A stretch of DNA of 64,000 nt, from positions 896,001-960,000 of the forward strand of contig NZ_JABTEZ010000001.1 of the NCBI RefSeq assembly GCF_015711605.1, in the 5' to 3' direction. Source of the stretch: Planomonospora sp. ID67723. GTDB taxonomy: Bacteria > Actinomycetota > Actinomycetes > Streptosporangiales > Streptosporangiaceae. Positions 57,258 through 64,000 of the stretch are shown in pieces. The notes under the pieces were generated by a model. It saw nothing but the letters and a program-made list of their open reading frames with translations. It did no database searches and was not told the origin of the DNA. Numbering within the stretch: the stretch's first letter is position 1; each line of letters starts with the position of its first letter. The translations under genes and the position numbers were made by a program.

Positions 57258-58205
57258 CTACGGATCGGTCGTCGGAGCCTCTGCCGTAGGTTCCCCGGGC
57301 TCCTTCTCAGCCCCGCCCCGCCAGGCTTCACCGTGTCTGCGCCGCTCCTGCTCGTCTACGCCGGTCGGCGTGGAGGCCGGCGTCTTCGCAACGGGCGGGT
57401 CGTACGCCTCGAGCATCTCCACAGTCAGGGGGTATCTCATGGAGAGTCTCCACGGCGGCGTGCCGACCCGCAGGACGGCGATCGCCGCCGCAGCCATGAT
57501 CAGGATCCGGGCGAGCTCGCCTCCGATCCGCGGGTCCACCACGGGCTCCACACAGCACAGGACGAAGACCGGGGCCGCGGCGGCCAGCACATGCGCCGAG
57601 CGGGACCGGGTGGCGCACACCGCGGCGACCACCTGCAGCGGGGCCAAGGGGATCGGCCGCTCCCGCAGGGAACGGACCAGGAGCGCCGCCAGGCCCGCTC
57701 CCGCCATGCCCAGGCCGACCGGCAGCGGGTCCAGCAGGCCGGTGCCGGACACCGCCCCGGCGGCCCACACCGCCAGGGATGCTCCGCCGAGGATGAGCCC
57801 GGCGCGCAAAGACCAGGTCGCCGCAGGGGAGACGAGAGCGGGCAGGAAGGCCGGAGTCGCACCGGGACCGGTGCGGCGCCGGCACGCCAGCGTCAGCTCC
57901 GCGCCGAGCGCGCCGAGGAACCAGCCGGTGAACGGGCTGACCGGGAGGGCGGCGAAAGCCAGGCGATCATCGACCGGCGGCAGACCGGAGCCGAGCATCA
58001 CGACGGGCAGGAGGGCTCCGGCCACCAGTCCCACCGACCGCCACCTGCGGGTCAGCCGCAGGTAGTGCCGGATGACCGGTTCGGTGATCGGGGTGACCCC
58101 GAAGGACTGGCGTCGGGCGAACGACTCGATCCGGTACGGCCGGACCCTGCCGGACCAGTGGATCACCGCGGCGATCGCGACCACGACGACGATGAGCAGT
58201 TTCAC
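57258..58205 (-). CDS. Polytopic membrane protein, unknown function
   Basis: 315 aa, GTG (KLLIVVVVAIAAVIHWSG). Seven to nine hydrophobic segments (VGLVAGALLPVVMLG, WFLGALGAELTLAC, AGLILGGASLAVWAAGAV, AAPVFVLCCVEPVVD) and a charged cytoplasmic C-terminal tail rich in Pro/Glu/Thr. Alternating basic loops. Might be part of a permease but no partner gene is adjacent. Confidence 0.6.
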   Translation of the reverse strand: MKLLIVVVVAIAAVIHWSGRVRPYRIESFARRQSFGVTPITEPVIRHYLRLTRRWRSVGLVAGALLPVVMLGSGLPPVDDRLAFAALPVSPFTGWFLGALGAELTLACRRRTGPGATPAFLPALVSPAATWSLRAGLILGGASLAVWAAGAVSGTGLLDPLPVGLGMAGAGLAALLVRSLRERPIPLAPLQVVAAVCATRSRSAHVLAAAAPVFVLCCVEPVVDPRIGGELARILIMAAAAIAVLRVGTPPWRLSMRYPLTVEMLEAYDPPVAKTPASTPTGVDEQERRRHGEAWRGGAEKEPGEPTAEAPTTDP

Positions 58206-58407
58206 ATCACATCCCAAGGGGTGGCCTCGGAGGTCCAGATCAGATGTTGTGCGCAACGACCCAGCCGGTACGCTACCCCCTCCGCGCCGTCCGTGGCCGC
58301 GCACCCGCCCTTCTCCACGGCCGCCACACGCGCTCACATGAGACCGGAGGCCATGATCCCCTCCAAGCCCGGGGTGATCGCCTCTCGGCGGAGAGTTCGG
58401 CAGAGGT

Positions 58408-58941
58408 TCACGGTTCGATCCAGAAGCCTGGATCGGAGGCGGCCGATGCATAGTCCCGCAGAACCTCCACTCCGATGAAGGCGATGCCCGCCATCACGAT
58501 GAGGAAGACGCAGAAGGCGGCAAGCATCTGCACCGGCTCGGCCCAGTTCGTCTGTTCGTCTCCGATTACGACCACGGCGCGCTCGGGCCGAGCAGGCAGA
58601 TAGGCAACGGTCAGCTCGTCGCCTTCACGGGTCGTCGCGGGGGTCGAGTCGTCCTCGAAACGTACGAGGCCGCCGTCAGGGCCGCGGAATTCGAGGACGA
58701 AGCGCTGCCGGGAGCGAGGCGGCCCGCTCGATCGGGTGGACGCGGGATGAGCGGGCCGGTGGGAACGGATGCAGCGGGCCGTGGTGCGCTCGCCGACGCG
58801 CACCACGCGTCGGCGGCGGATGCCGGCTATGACGGCGAAGCCCATCAGGAAGCATCCCAGGAGGACGACGAGTCCGACCGCCCCGAGAAACACCGCGGTG
58901 AGCACCTCGAACACGGTCACGGCCCTTCGTCTGAAACGCAT
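58408..58941 (-). CDS. DUF3592-like membrane protein
   Basis: 177 aa. N-terminal helix (VLTAVFLGAVGLVVLLGCFLMGFAVIAGI), an extracellular or cytoplasmic beta-domain (RQRFVLEFRGPDGGLVRFEDDSTPATTREGDELTVAYLPARPERAVVV), and C-terminal helix (MLAAFCVFLIVMAGIAFIGVEVL). This helix-beta-helix plan matches DUF3592. Function unknown. Same direction as the preceding membrane gene, 202 bp apart. Confidence 0.7.
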   Translation of the reverse strand: MRFRRRAVTVFEVLTAVFLGAVGLVVLLGCFLMGFAVIAGIRRRRVVRVGERTTARCIRSHRPAHPASTRSSGPPRSRQRFVLEFRGPDGGLVRFEDDSTPATTREGDELTVAYLPARPERAVVVIGDEQTNWAEPVQMLAAFCVFLIVMAGIAFIGVEVLRDYASAASDPGFWIEP

Positions 58942-59201
58942 CCGGGCACCTGCTGCGGCCCGCCAGAACCCTCATTGTCGGCCAGCATGCGGGCGGCGTG
59001 GTCCCGTCGTGCCCGGTGGCCGGCTCGTCGGAGTCAAGGACGGGGACGTCGCGACAGGACGGTGTGCTGATGGGAGACATCTACGAATCGGATGAGGGCG
59101 CGAGAAACCGACGGACCGCACTTTCTGTCATCGAGGGCGCCCTCGTGTTTCCAAGGGTCATTACCTTGTGACGTCCAGCCGAGCGGCCGGAGTGCATGCC
59201 G

Positions 59202-60476
59202 TCAGCCGTCGATCGTCTGATAGGCGGTGGTCCAGAAGTCGCGGTGAAGCCGGGTGATGTCGGCGGAGTCCATCGCGGTCTGCGTGAGCAGGATCCCGGT
59301 GAGCCCTTCGGCGGGATCGGCGTAGGCGGTGGTGCCCAGACCCCCGTCCCAGCCGAACTGGCCGACCGAGGCCAGGTCGCGGCGGTGGGTGCGCACCGCC
59401 ATGCCGAAGCCGTAGCCGCCGTGGTGGCCGAAGTGGTCGGAGAAGGTGTCCTTCTCGGCCTTCTGCGAGGGTGTGAGGCGGTCGGTGGTCATCAGCTCCA
59501 CTGAGGCTCGGGACAGGACGCGCTGCCCGGTGTGGACGCCCTTGTTCAGCAGCATCCGGTAGAAGGCGTGGTAGTCGTCCACCGTGGAGACCAGCCCGTC
59601 GCCTCCGGCTTGGAACACCGGAGGCCGGCTGTACTTGCCGCCTTCGGCCTCGTCCCACGGCACGAGAGCACCGGTCTGAGGGTCGTGGGCGTAGCTGGTG
59701 GGCAGCCGGCTGATCTTCTCGGCGGGCACGCTGAAGCCGGTGTCGGTCATGCCCAGCGGGTCCAGGAGGCGTTCGCGCAGGAACGCCTCCAGCGACTGGC
59801 CGGTGACCCGGGAGATGAGCACGCCGAGCACGTCGGAGCCCACGTGGTACTGCCACAGCTCACCGGGCTGGCGCATCAGGGGCAGCCGCCCCAGGCGGGC
59901 GATCCACTCATCCGGCCCGAACGCCGGCGAGGTGGTGTCCAGGCCCAGCTCGCGGATGGCGGTCTGGATCGGGTAGGTGTCCGGAGGCGCCAGAACCACT
60001 CCGAAACCGAAGGTGAAGGTCAGCAGGTCGCGTACGGTGATCGGCCGAACCGCCGGCACCGTCTCCTCCAGCGGGGCGTCGATGCGCGTCAGCACCCGCC
60101 GGTCGGCCAGCTCGGGCAGCCACTCGTCCACCTGCTCGTCCAACCGCAGCCGGCACTCCTCGACGAGGATCATCGTGGCGGCGGCGGTGAGCGGCTTGCT
60201 CAGGGACGCCATCCGGAAGATGGTGTCCCGGCGCATCGGCTGCTCGGCGCCGAGGTGCATCGTGCCCATGGCCTCCACGTGCGTGTCATGGCCCCGGCTC
60301 ACCAGGGCCACCAGGCCGGGGACCGCTCCGGAGTCCACATGGGAGGCCAGCGCCCGCCGCATCCGAGCCAGCCCGTCGCGCGACAGGCTGTGCGGCCGGT
60401 GATCCCAGCTTCCACGGGGACGCCAGTCTCCATCAGCCCCCATGGCCTCCGCGCCCCAGCCGCCGATCTCCCTCAT
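59202..60476 (-). CDS. Serine hydrolase, class C beta-lactamase-like
   Basis: 424 aa. Catalytic SxxK is SLSK (91-94) in IFRMASLSKPLTAAATM; WQYHVGSDVLG may be the second-motif Tyr. GGDGLVSTVDDYHAFYRMLL is also typical of the beta-lactamase/esterase EstB family. No signal peptide, so a cytoplasmic esterase or peptidase is more likely than a resistance enzyme. AGAGAGGG precedes ATG. Divergent from the TetR gene, with an operator in the shared gap. Confidence 0.87.
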   Translation of the reverse strand: MREIGGWGAEAMGADGDWRPRGSWDHRPHSLSRDGLARMRRALASHVDSGAVPGLVALVSRGHDTHVEAMGTMHLGAEQPMRRDTIFRMASLSKPLTAAATMILVEECRLRLDEQVDEWLPELADRRVLTRIDAPLEETVPAVRPITVRDLLTFTFGFGVVLAPPDTYPIQTAIRELGLDTTSPAFGPDEWIARLGRLPLMRQPGELWQYHVGSDVLGVLISRVTGQSLEAFLRERLLDPLGMTDTGFSVPAEKISRLPTSYAHDPQTGALVPWDEAEGGKYSRPPVFQAGGDGLVSTVDDYHAFYRMLLNKGVHTGQRVLSRASVELMTTDRLTPSQKAEKDTFSDHFGHHGGYGFGMAVRTHRRDLASVGQFGWDGGLGTTAYADPAEGLTGILLTQTAMDSADITRLHRDFWTTAYQTIDG

Positions 60477-60494
60477 GATCCCTCTCTCTCTTGC

Positions 60495-60525
60495 GTACAG
60501 TGTTCCCTAGTTGCGAACACTGTAC
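60495..60525. promoter_or_regulatory. Putative TetR operator in the divergent promoter region
   Basis: Perfect 11-bp inverted repeat GTACAGTGTTC/GAACACTGTAC with 9-bp spacer (60495-60505, 60515-60525). A third half-site, CACAGTGTTCG, lies near 60554-60564. Location suggests control of both genes by the TetR protein. Confidence 0.75.
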
Positions 60526-60620
60526 TCGCAGAGATTGGTGTACGCAATCGGCGCACAGTGTTCGCACGCCTCGTTCGGATGCGTACGGCCTGCGCTACGG
60601 TGACGGGGAAAGGAGACGCC

Positions 60621-61367
60621 ATGCCTACCCGGAAGCCGCCCGTCACCTCGGTCTGGGCCCGTAAGCACGCCAAACGGGAGCAGCCGGCTCTCAGCTTGGA
60701 CCGGATCGTCGCTGAGGCCGTCCGGCTGCTGGACGAAGAAGGCGTCGAGGCGCTGAGCATGCGCACCCTGGGCGCCCGGCTGGGAGCCGGGGCCACTTCG
60801 CTGTACCGGCACGTGACCAGCAAGGACGAGTTGATCGAGCTGGTCGTGGACGAGGTCTACGGCGAGATGGAGGTGCCGGAAGCCGAGGACCGCGACGCCT
60901 GGCGGAGTGCCATGACCGAGTGCGCCCGGAGCATGCGCGCGATGGTGCTGCGCCACCCGTGGGTCGCCTCCGTGCTCGGCCAGGTCGGGCTGGCCCAGCT
61001 CGGGCCCAACCTGATGCGGCAGTCCGAGCGCATGCTCGCCGCCTTCCAGACGGCCGGTTTCCCTCCCGGCGAAGCCGACCGGGCCATGAACGCCCTCATC
61101 GCCTACGTCGTCGGCATGACCACCAGCGAGGCCGCGTACCTGTCCATGCTCGCCCGCAGTGGCCGAACCGAACAGGAGTGGGCCGCCGGCCTGCGCGCCA
61201 CAGCCGAACAGGCCGTACGGGACCACCCCCGGCTGCAAGCCGAATACGCCGCCCGGCAGGACGAGGACCCGCAGCGGATGCGGGACGAGAACTTCGCCTA
61301 CGGCCTGGAACGCGTTCTGGACGGCCTGCAGACCAGGCTGAGCGCCGACGTCGACGGGTCCGCCTGA
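60621..61367 (+). CDS. TetR-family repressor
   Basis: 248 aa, ATG after AAAGGAG. N-terminal HTH (SLDRIVAEAVRLLDEEGVEALSMRTLGARLGAGATSLYRHVTSKDELIELVVDEVY) and a TetR_C (tetracycline-repressor-like) ligand domain (MVLRHPWVASVLGQVGLAQLGPNLMRQSERMLAAFQTAGFP). Likely represses itself and the divergent serine hydrolase. The frame is open far upstream but the ribosome-binding site and HTH position fix the start. Confidence 0.9.
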   Translation: MPTRKPPVTSVWARKHAKREQPALSLDRIVAEAVRLLDEEGVEALSMRTLGARLGAGATSLYRHVTSKDELIELVVDEVYGEMEVPEAEDRDAWRSAMTECARSMRAMVLRHPWVASVLGQVGLAQLGPNLMRQSERMLAAFQTAGFPPGEADRAMNALIAYVVGMTTSEAAYLSMLARSGRTEQEWAAGLRATAEQAVRDHPRLQAEYAARQDEDPQRMRDENFAYGLERVLDGLQTRLSADVDGSA

Positions 61368-61469
61368 ACCCCCGGGCGCGGGTGTCGGCGTACGGCTGCT
61401 CCTGCAGGGTCACCGGCCGCCATGACCGCACGGCGGGAGTTCTCCGCGCCGTGGCCCGCGCCCGTTCGC

Positions 61470-61509
61470 AAGCGGGATGTCAGGAGTTCGGATCTCCCGG
61501 GCTGCGCCG
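61470..61509. other. Third tRNA-Ala attachment-like repeat
   Basis: 34 of 40 bases match the tRNA-Ala core. Sequence after it (ATCATGAGAACCGGGCGTGAG near 61530) resembles that after the second copy (near 53110), so it once flanked another related element. Confidence 0.65.
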
Positions 61510-61593
61510 GGCGGAACGCTCATTCCGTGATCATGAGAACCGGGCGTGAGCGACTACCGATCTTCAAGCCCGATGGTCAGCCATGATGTGACC

Positions 61594-62151
61594 ATGGCTG
61601 GAAAATCGATTCCCGAGCGGTTCTCCTGGGCGGTGGAGAGGCTGGATCTCGCCCCGTCCGATCGAGTCCTGGAGATCGGATGCGGTCGCGGTGCCGCGGC
61701 CGCGCTCGTTCTCGACCGCCTCGAAGGGGGATCGCTCACCGCGATCGACCGGTCGGACACGGCCATCGAGGCGGCCAGGCGGCGCAACGGCGAGCACGCG
61801 GCGGCCGGCAGGGCGAACTTCCTGGTGGCGGCGCTGGAGGAAGTCGAGTTCGCCGACGGCTCCTTCGACAGGATCTTCTCGATCAACGTCAACCTGTTCT
61901 GGACGCGAGCGCCGGCGCGGGAGCTGGGCGCCTTGCGCCGCTGGCTTGCTCCCGGCGGGAGCCTCCACCTGTGCTGGGAGCCGCCGGGAGCGGGACGGGT
62001 GAGGGAGATCATCGCCATGGTGGCACCGGTTGTGGAGGAGTGCGGCTTCGAGGTCGCCACGCTGACCGGTCAGACCTCCGCCTCGACCGGCCTGGTATGC
62101 ATCACGGGCAGCCTCCGCCGGGACCTTCGTGACTCCACGGACCAGACCTGA
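61594..62151 (+). CDS. Class I SAM-dependent methyltransferase
   Basis: 185 aa from ATG at 61594 (alternative 61573; no good ribosome-binding site for either). SAM motif I VLEIGCGRGAAAALVLDRL, motif II LTAIDRSDTAIEAARRR, VEFADGSFDRIFSINVNLFW, LRRWLAPGGSLHLCWEPP. Methyltransf_11/25 type; substrate unknown. Lies just past the third attachment-like repeat. Confidence 0.85.
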   Translation: MAGKSIPERFSWAVERLDLAPSDRVLEIGCGRGAAAALVLDRLEGGSLTAIDRSDTAIEAARRRNGEHAAAGRANFLVAALEEVEFADGSFDRIFSINVNLFWTRAPARELGALRRWLAPGGSLHLCWEPPGAGRVREIIAMVAPVVEECGFEVATLTGQTSASTGLVCITGSLRRDLRDSTDQT

Positions 62152-62361
62152 GCAGGCCTCCCACCCGTGTCCGCAGGCACCGTCGGTCACCGCCGCGCTC
62201 TCCCGGCATGGGCGCCGACCACCTTGCGCTGCTCGCCGATGCGGGTCTCGCGGCAGCCGGACCCGGCGAACGGCGCAGGATCCGCTGACGATGACCGGCT
62301 TCAGGCGGGTCCGGACCGGCGCCCCGCGGCGGGACGTGAGGCGGCCGGGGTCAACGGCTCC

Positions 62362-63078
62362 TCACCGGCCGAGCCGCCAGGCGAGGAGTCCTTCGGGCGC
62401 CTCGGACCGGACGAACCCCGCCCCGGTCAGCTCCCCCTCGATCGTCTCCCACCGGGGGCGGTAGGCGTGGCCGGCGACCTCCTCCTCGTTGATCACCTTG
62501 TCGCCCTCGGTGATGCGGTAGAGGTAGCGGGCCCTGGCCGACTCCTCGTCCGAGTCGAGGATCTCCGACAGGACCGTGTAGGTGTGCCGGCCCACCTGGC
62601 GCGACTCCAGCTCCTGGAGGGGGCGCGGAGCCGGAGGCCCGCCGTCGCGCCAGGTGAAGACCAGCAGGCCGCCGGGCTCCAGCCGGGTCGCCAGCACCGG
62701 CCAGAGCCGCTTGCGGTAGTCCGGCTCCAGGGCGTACATCACGTTGATCATCACCATGGCCTCGACCGGCTCGGCCAGGTCCACGCTCAGCGCGTCGCAG
62801 GGGAGCACGGTCACACGCTTGAGCAGCTCCGGGCGCGCGCTCAGCCGGGACAGCAGCACCCCGCGCATGCCGGCCGAGGGCTCCAGAGCGAAGATCTCGG
62901 CCGGTGTCCAGTCGGCCAGCGACGTGGTGATCAGCCCGGTTCCCGCGCCGATCTCCAGGACGCTTCGCCGTACTCCGGAGAGAAGCGGGGGCAGCTTCTT
63001 GCGGATCTCCGGAACGTGCCCGCTCTCGTGGAGGAGGTCATAGAAGGGGAGGGAGATGAAGTCGGTCACGGCGGTCAA
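62362..63078 (-). CDS. Class I SAM-dependent methyltransferase
   Basis: 238 aa from TTG at 63078 with weak GAAG box; GTG at 63069 is an alternative. SAM motif I SVLEIGAGTGLITTSLADW, motif II IFALEPSAGMRGVLLSRL, VTVLPCDALSVDLAEPVEAMVMINVMYAL, LEPGGLLVFTWRDGG. C-terminal beta-rich extension (RARYLYRITEGDKVINEEEVAGHAYRPRWETIEGELTGAGFV). Substrate unknown. Confidence 0.85.
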   Translation of the reverse strand: MTAVTDFISLPFYDLLHESGHVPEIRKKLPPLLSGVRRSVLEIGAGTGLITTSLADWTPAEIFALEPSAGMRGVLLSRLSARPELLKRVTVLPCDALSVDLAEPVEAMVMINVMYALEPDYRKRLWPVLATRLEPGGLLVFTWRDGGPPAPRPLQELESRQVGRHTYTVLSEILDSDEESARARYLYRITEGDKVINEEEVAGHAYRPRWETIEGELTGAGFVRSEAPEGLLAWRLGR

Positions 63079-63306
63079 CGCTACTTCAGATGCAGGGCAC
63101 CGGGCGGGGCGAATCCGGGCGAGACGCCGCATCGGGGGCGGTGTCCTGATCGACGGCGCCCCGGGCGCTCGTGCTCGGCGGCGGTGTCCAGATGGTGGGC
63201 GGACACCACCGTTTTTCCCGATATCTTCGATCATGTATGCGCCGTCGTCCTGATCGTGGCGCGGCTTCCGGTGTCATGCCGGGATGGACACGACCGGGGG
63301 GTCGGA

Positions 63307-64000
63307 TTGCGAGGTTCGCGGCGGCGACGGGCCGCGGTGTGGGCGGCGGGGGCGGCGGTGCTGCTGGCGCTCTGCGGCGGGGTGGCGTGGAACCTGACGC
63401 GGTTCGAAGCGCGTCATGAGGCCCTCACCGGGCCACCGGCCGACCTCATGATCCAGCCGGGGGTCAGCGCGGCGGAAGTCGAGGCGGTCAAGGGGGGCCT
63501 GCGCGCGGCCGACCGCTACCTCAGGTCCGCCCTCGGCCGGGGAGCGGACGAGCGGGTGGAGGTCCGCATCGCCCGCGAGCAGGGTTGCCGGTGGCCGATG
63601 AGCGCCACCGGCCCTGCCACCGCCTGGGCCGAGTCGCACTTCCTGTGCGTGAACACCATGTCGCCCACCTGGCGTGAGGTCATGGCCGGCGACGTCACCG
63701 CGGCGCAGAGCATCATCGCCCACGAGCACGTGCACAACCTGCAGGGACAGGTCGGCTGCGTGCGGCCCTCCGGCGAGCACGAATGGCTGTGGTTGTTCGA
63801 GGGCATGGCCGTCCACCTGGCCTATCAGGCCATGGTGGCCGAGGGCCGGTGGAAGGACGGGGAGGCGATCGACCAGATCCGCCGATGGGGGGTGGACGAC
63901 CCGAAGCTGGGACCGCTGCAGGACTACGAGCGCACGGGGACCGGTCTGGGGGATCCGGCCTACGCCCTGTTCCACCTGGCGACCCGCTCACTGGTCGAGC
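63307..64000 (+). CDS. Secreted HExxH zinc metallopeptidase-like protein (partial, runs off the window)
   Basis: At least 231 codons, no stop before the window end. From a TTG at 63307 (GTG at 63271 possible), RRRRAAVWAAGAAVLLALCGGVAW forms a signal peptide or anchor. The mature part holds SIIAHEHVHNLQGQ with the HExxH zinc motif and, about 20 residues on, EWLWLFEGMAVHLAYQ, whose Glu fits the third gluzincin zinc ligand. CRWP, FLCVN and GCVRP supply possible disulphides. Peptidase-MA-like; substrate unknown. Confidence 0.78.
   Translation, partial: MRGSRRRRAAVWAAGAAVLLALCGGVAWNLTRFEARHEALTGPPADLMIQPGVSAAEVEAVKGGLRAADRYLRSALGRGADERVEVRIAREQGCRWPMSATGPATAWAESHFLCVNTMSPTWREVMAGDVTAAQSIIAHEHVHNLQGQVGCVRPSGEHEWLWLFEGMAVHLAYQAMVAEGRWKDGEAIDQIRRWGVDDPKLGPLQDYERTGTGLGDPAYALFHLATRSLVE

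Larger units (their letters stand above)
53090..61509. mobile_element. Decayed genomic island 2 at tRNA-Ala
   Basis: Between the second and third core copies. Integrase remnant beside the second core, repeat copy C with GAF gene copy 2, IS256 remnant and various cargo genes. Same arrangement (core, then leftward integrase remnant) as island 1, indicating successive insertions at one site. Confidence 0.6.

Overview
This is high-GC actinomycete DNA carrying the chromosomal replication origin neighbourhood. The order parB-parA-rsmG-jag-yidC-yidD-rnpA-rpmH-oriC-dnaA-dnaN-gnd-recF-DUF721-gyrB-gyrA-DUF3566-tRNA-Ile, with gnd between dnaN and recF, frequent GTG/TTG starts and parS sites of the form TGTTTCACGTGAAACA, fits Streptomyces-like actinomycetes. 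I infer a Streptosporangiales member, but the genus is not provable from this window.

Layout. (1) 1-22.5 kb is the conserved origin core. It holds a D-Ala-D-Ala ligase-like enzyme and a threonine aldolase-like lyase, then a 730-bp region with four parS sites, parB/parA (a fifth parS lies inside parA), the leftward rsmG-to-rpmH block, DnaA-box clusters on both sides of dnaA, and rightward dnaN, gnd, recF, DUF721, gyrB, gyrA, DUF3566 and tRNA-Ile(GAU). (2) 22.42-32.80 kb is an integrated pSAM2-type actinomycete integrative and conjugative element (AICE) in tRNA-Ile, bounded by a perfect 45-bp repeat. It has integrase, excisionase, RepSA-like initiator, FtsK-like transfer ATPase, a Pra-like protein and GntR and XRE/TPR regulators, plus a right-end cargo gene for a GAF protein with a degenerate histidine-kinase H-box. 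(3) 33-49.2 kb is chromosomal accessory DNA: TPR protein, DUF6461-like protein, AEC transporter, an array of seven tightly packed tRNAs (including a Leu(CAG) tRNA lacking a long variable arm), an orphan histidine kinase, a membrane glycosyltransferase, a GGDEF/EAL protein, an MFS transporter, a sulfotransferase/glycosyltransferase pair, a GNAT protein, the 39-aa DLW-39 protein and an HAD hydrolase. (4) tRNA-Ala(UGC) at 49.18 kb is followed by two further decayed islands. Copies of the tRNA 3' half recur near 53.05 and 61.47 kb, and truncated integrases lie next to the first two copies. The islands hold hypothetical proteins, a second GAF gene, an IS256 transposase remnant, a RidA protein, membrane proteins and a divergent serine hydrolase/TetR pair. 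(5) The right edge has two methyltransferases and a partial secreted HExxH metallopeptidase.

The most notable unexplained structures are: a roughly 240-bp hairpin-led repeat in three copies, each starting at TCAAG and in two cases replacing the 5' part of an integrase gene; its linkage to the duplicated GAF/pseudo-kinase gene; a five-unit 16-bp iteron array with a DnaA-box-like core between rsmG and jag; a 27-bp stem and further GTCCACA motifs before recF; a parS site at the centre of a 38-bp perfect palindrome; and glycine at the GyrA quinolone-resistance position.
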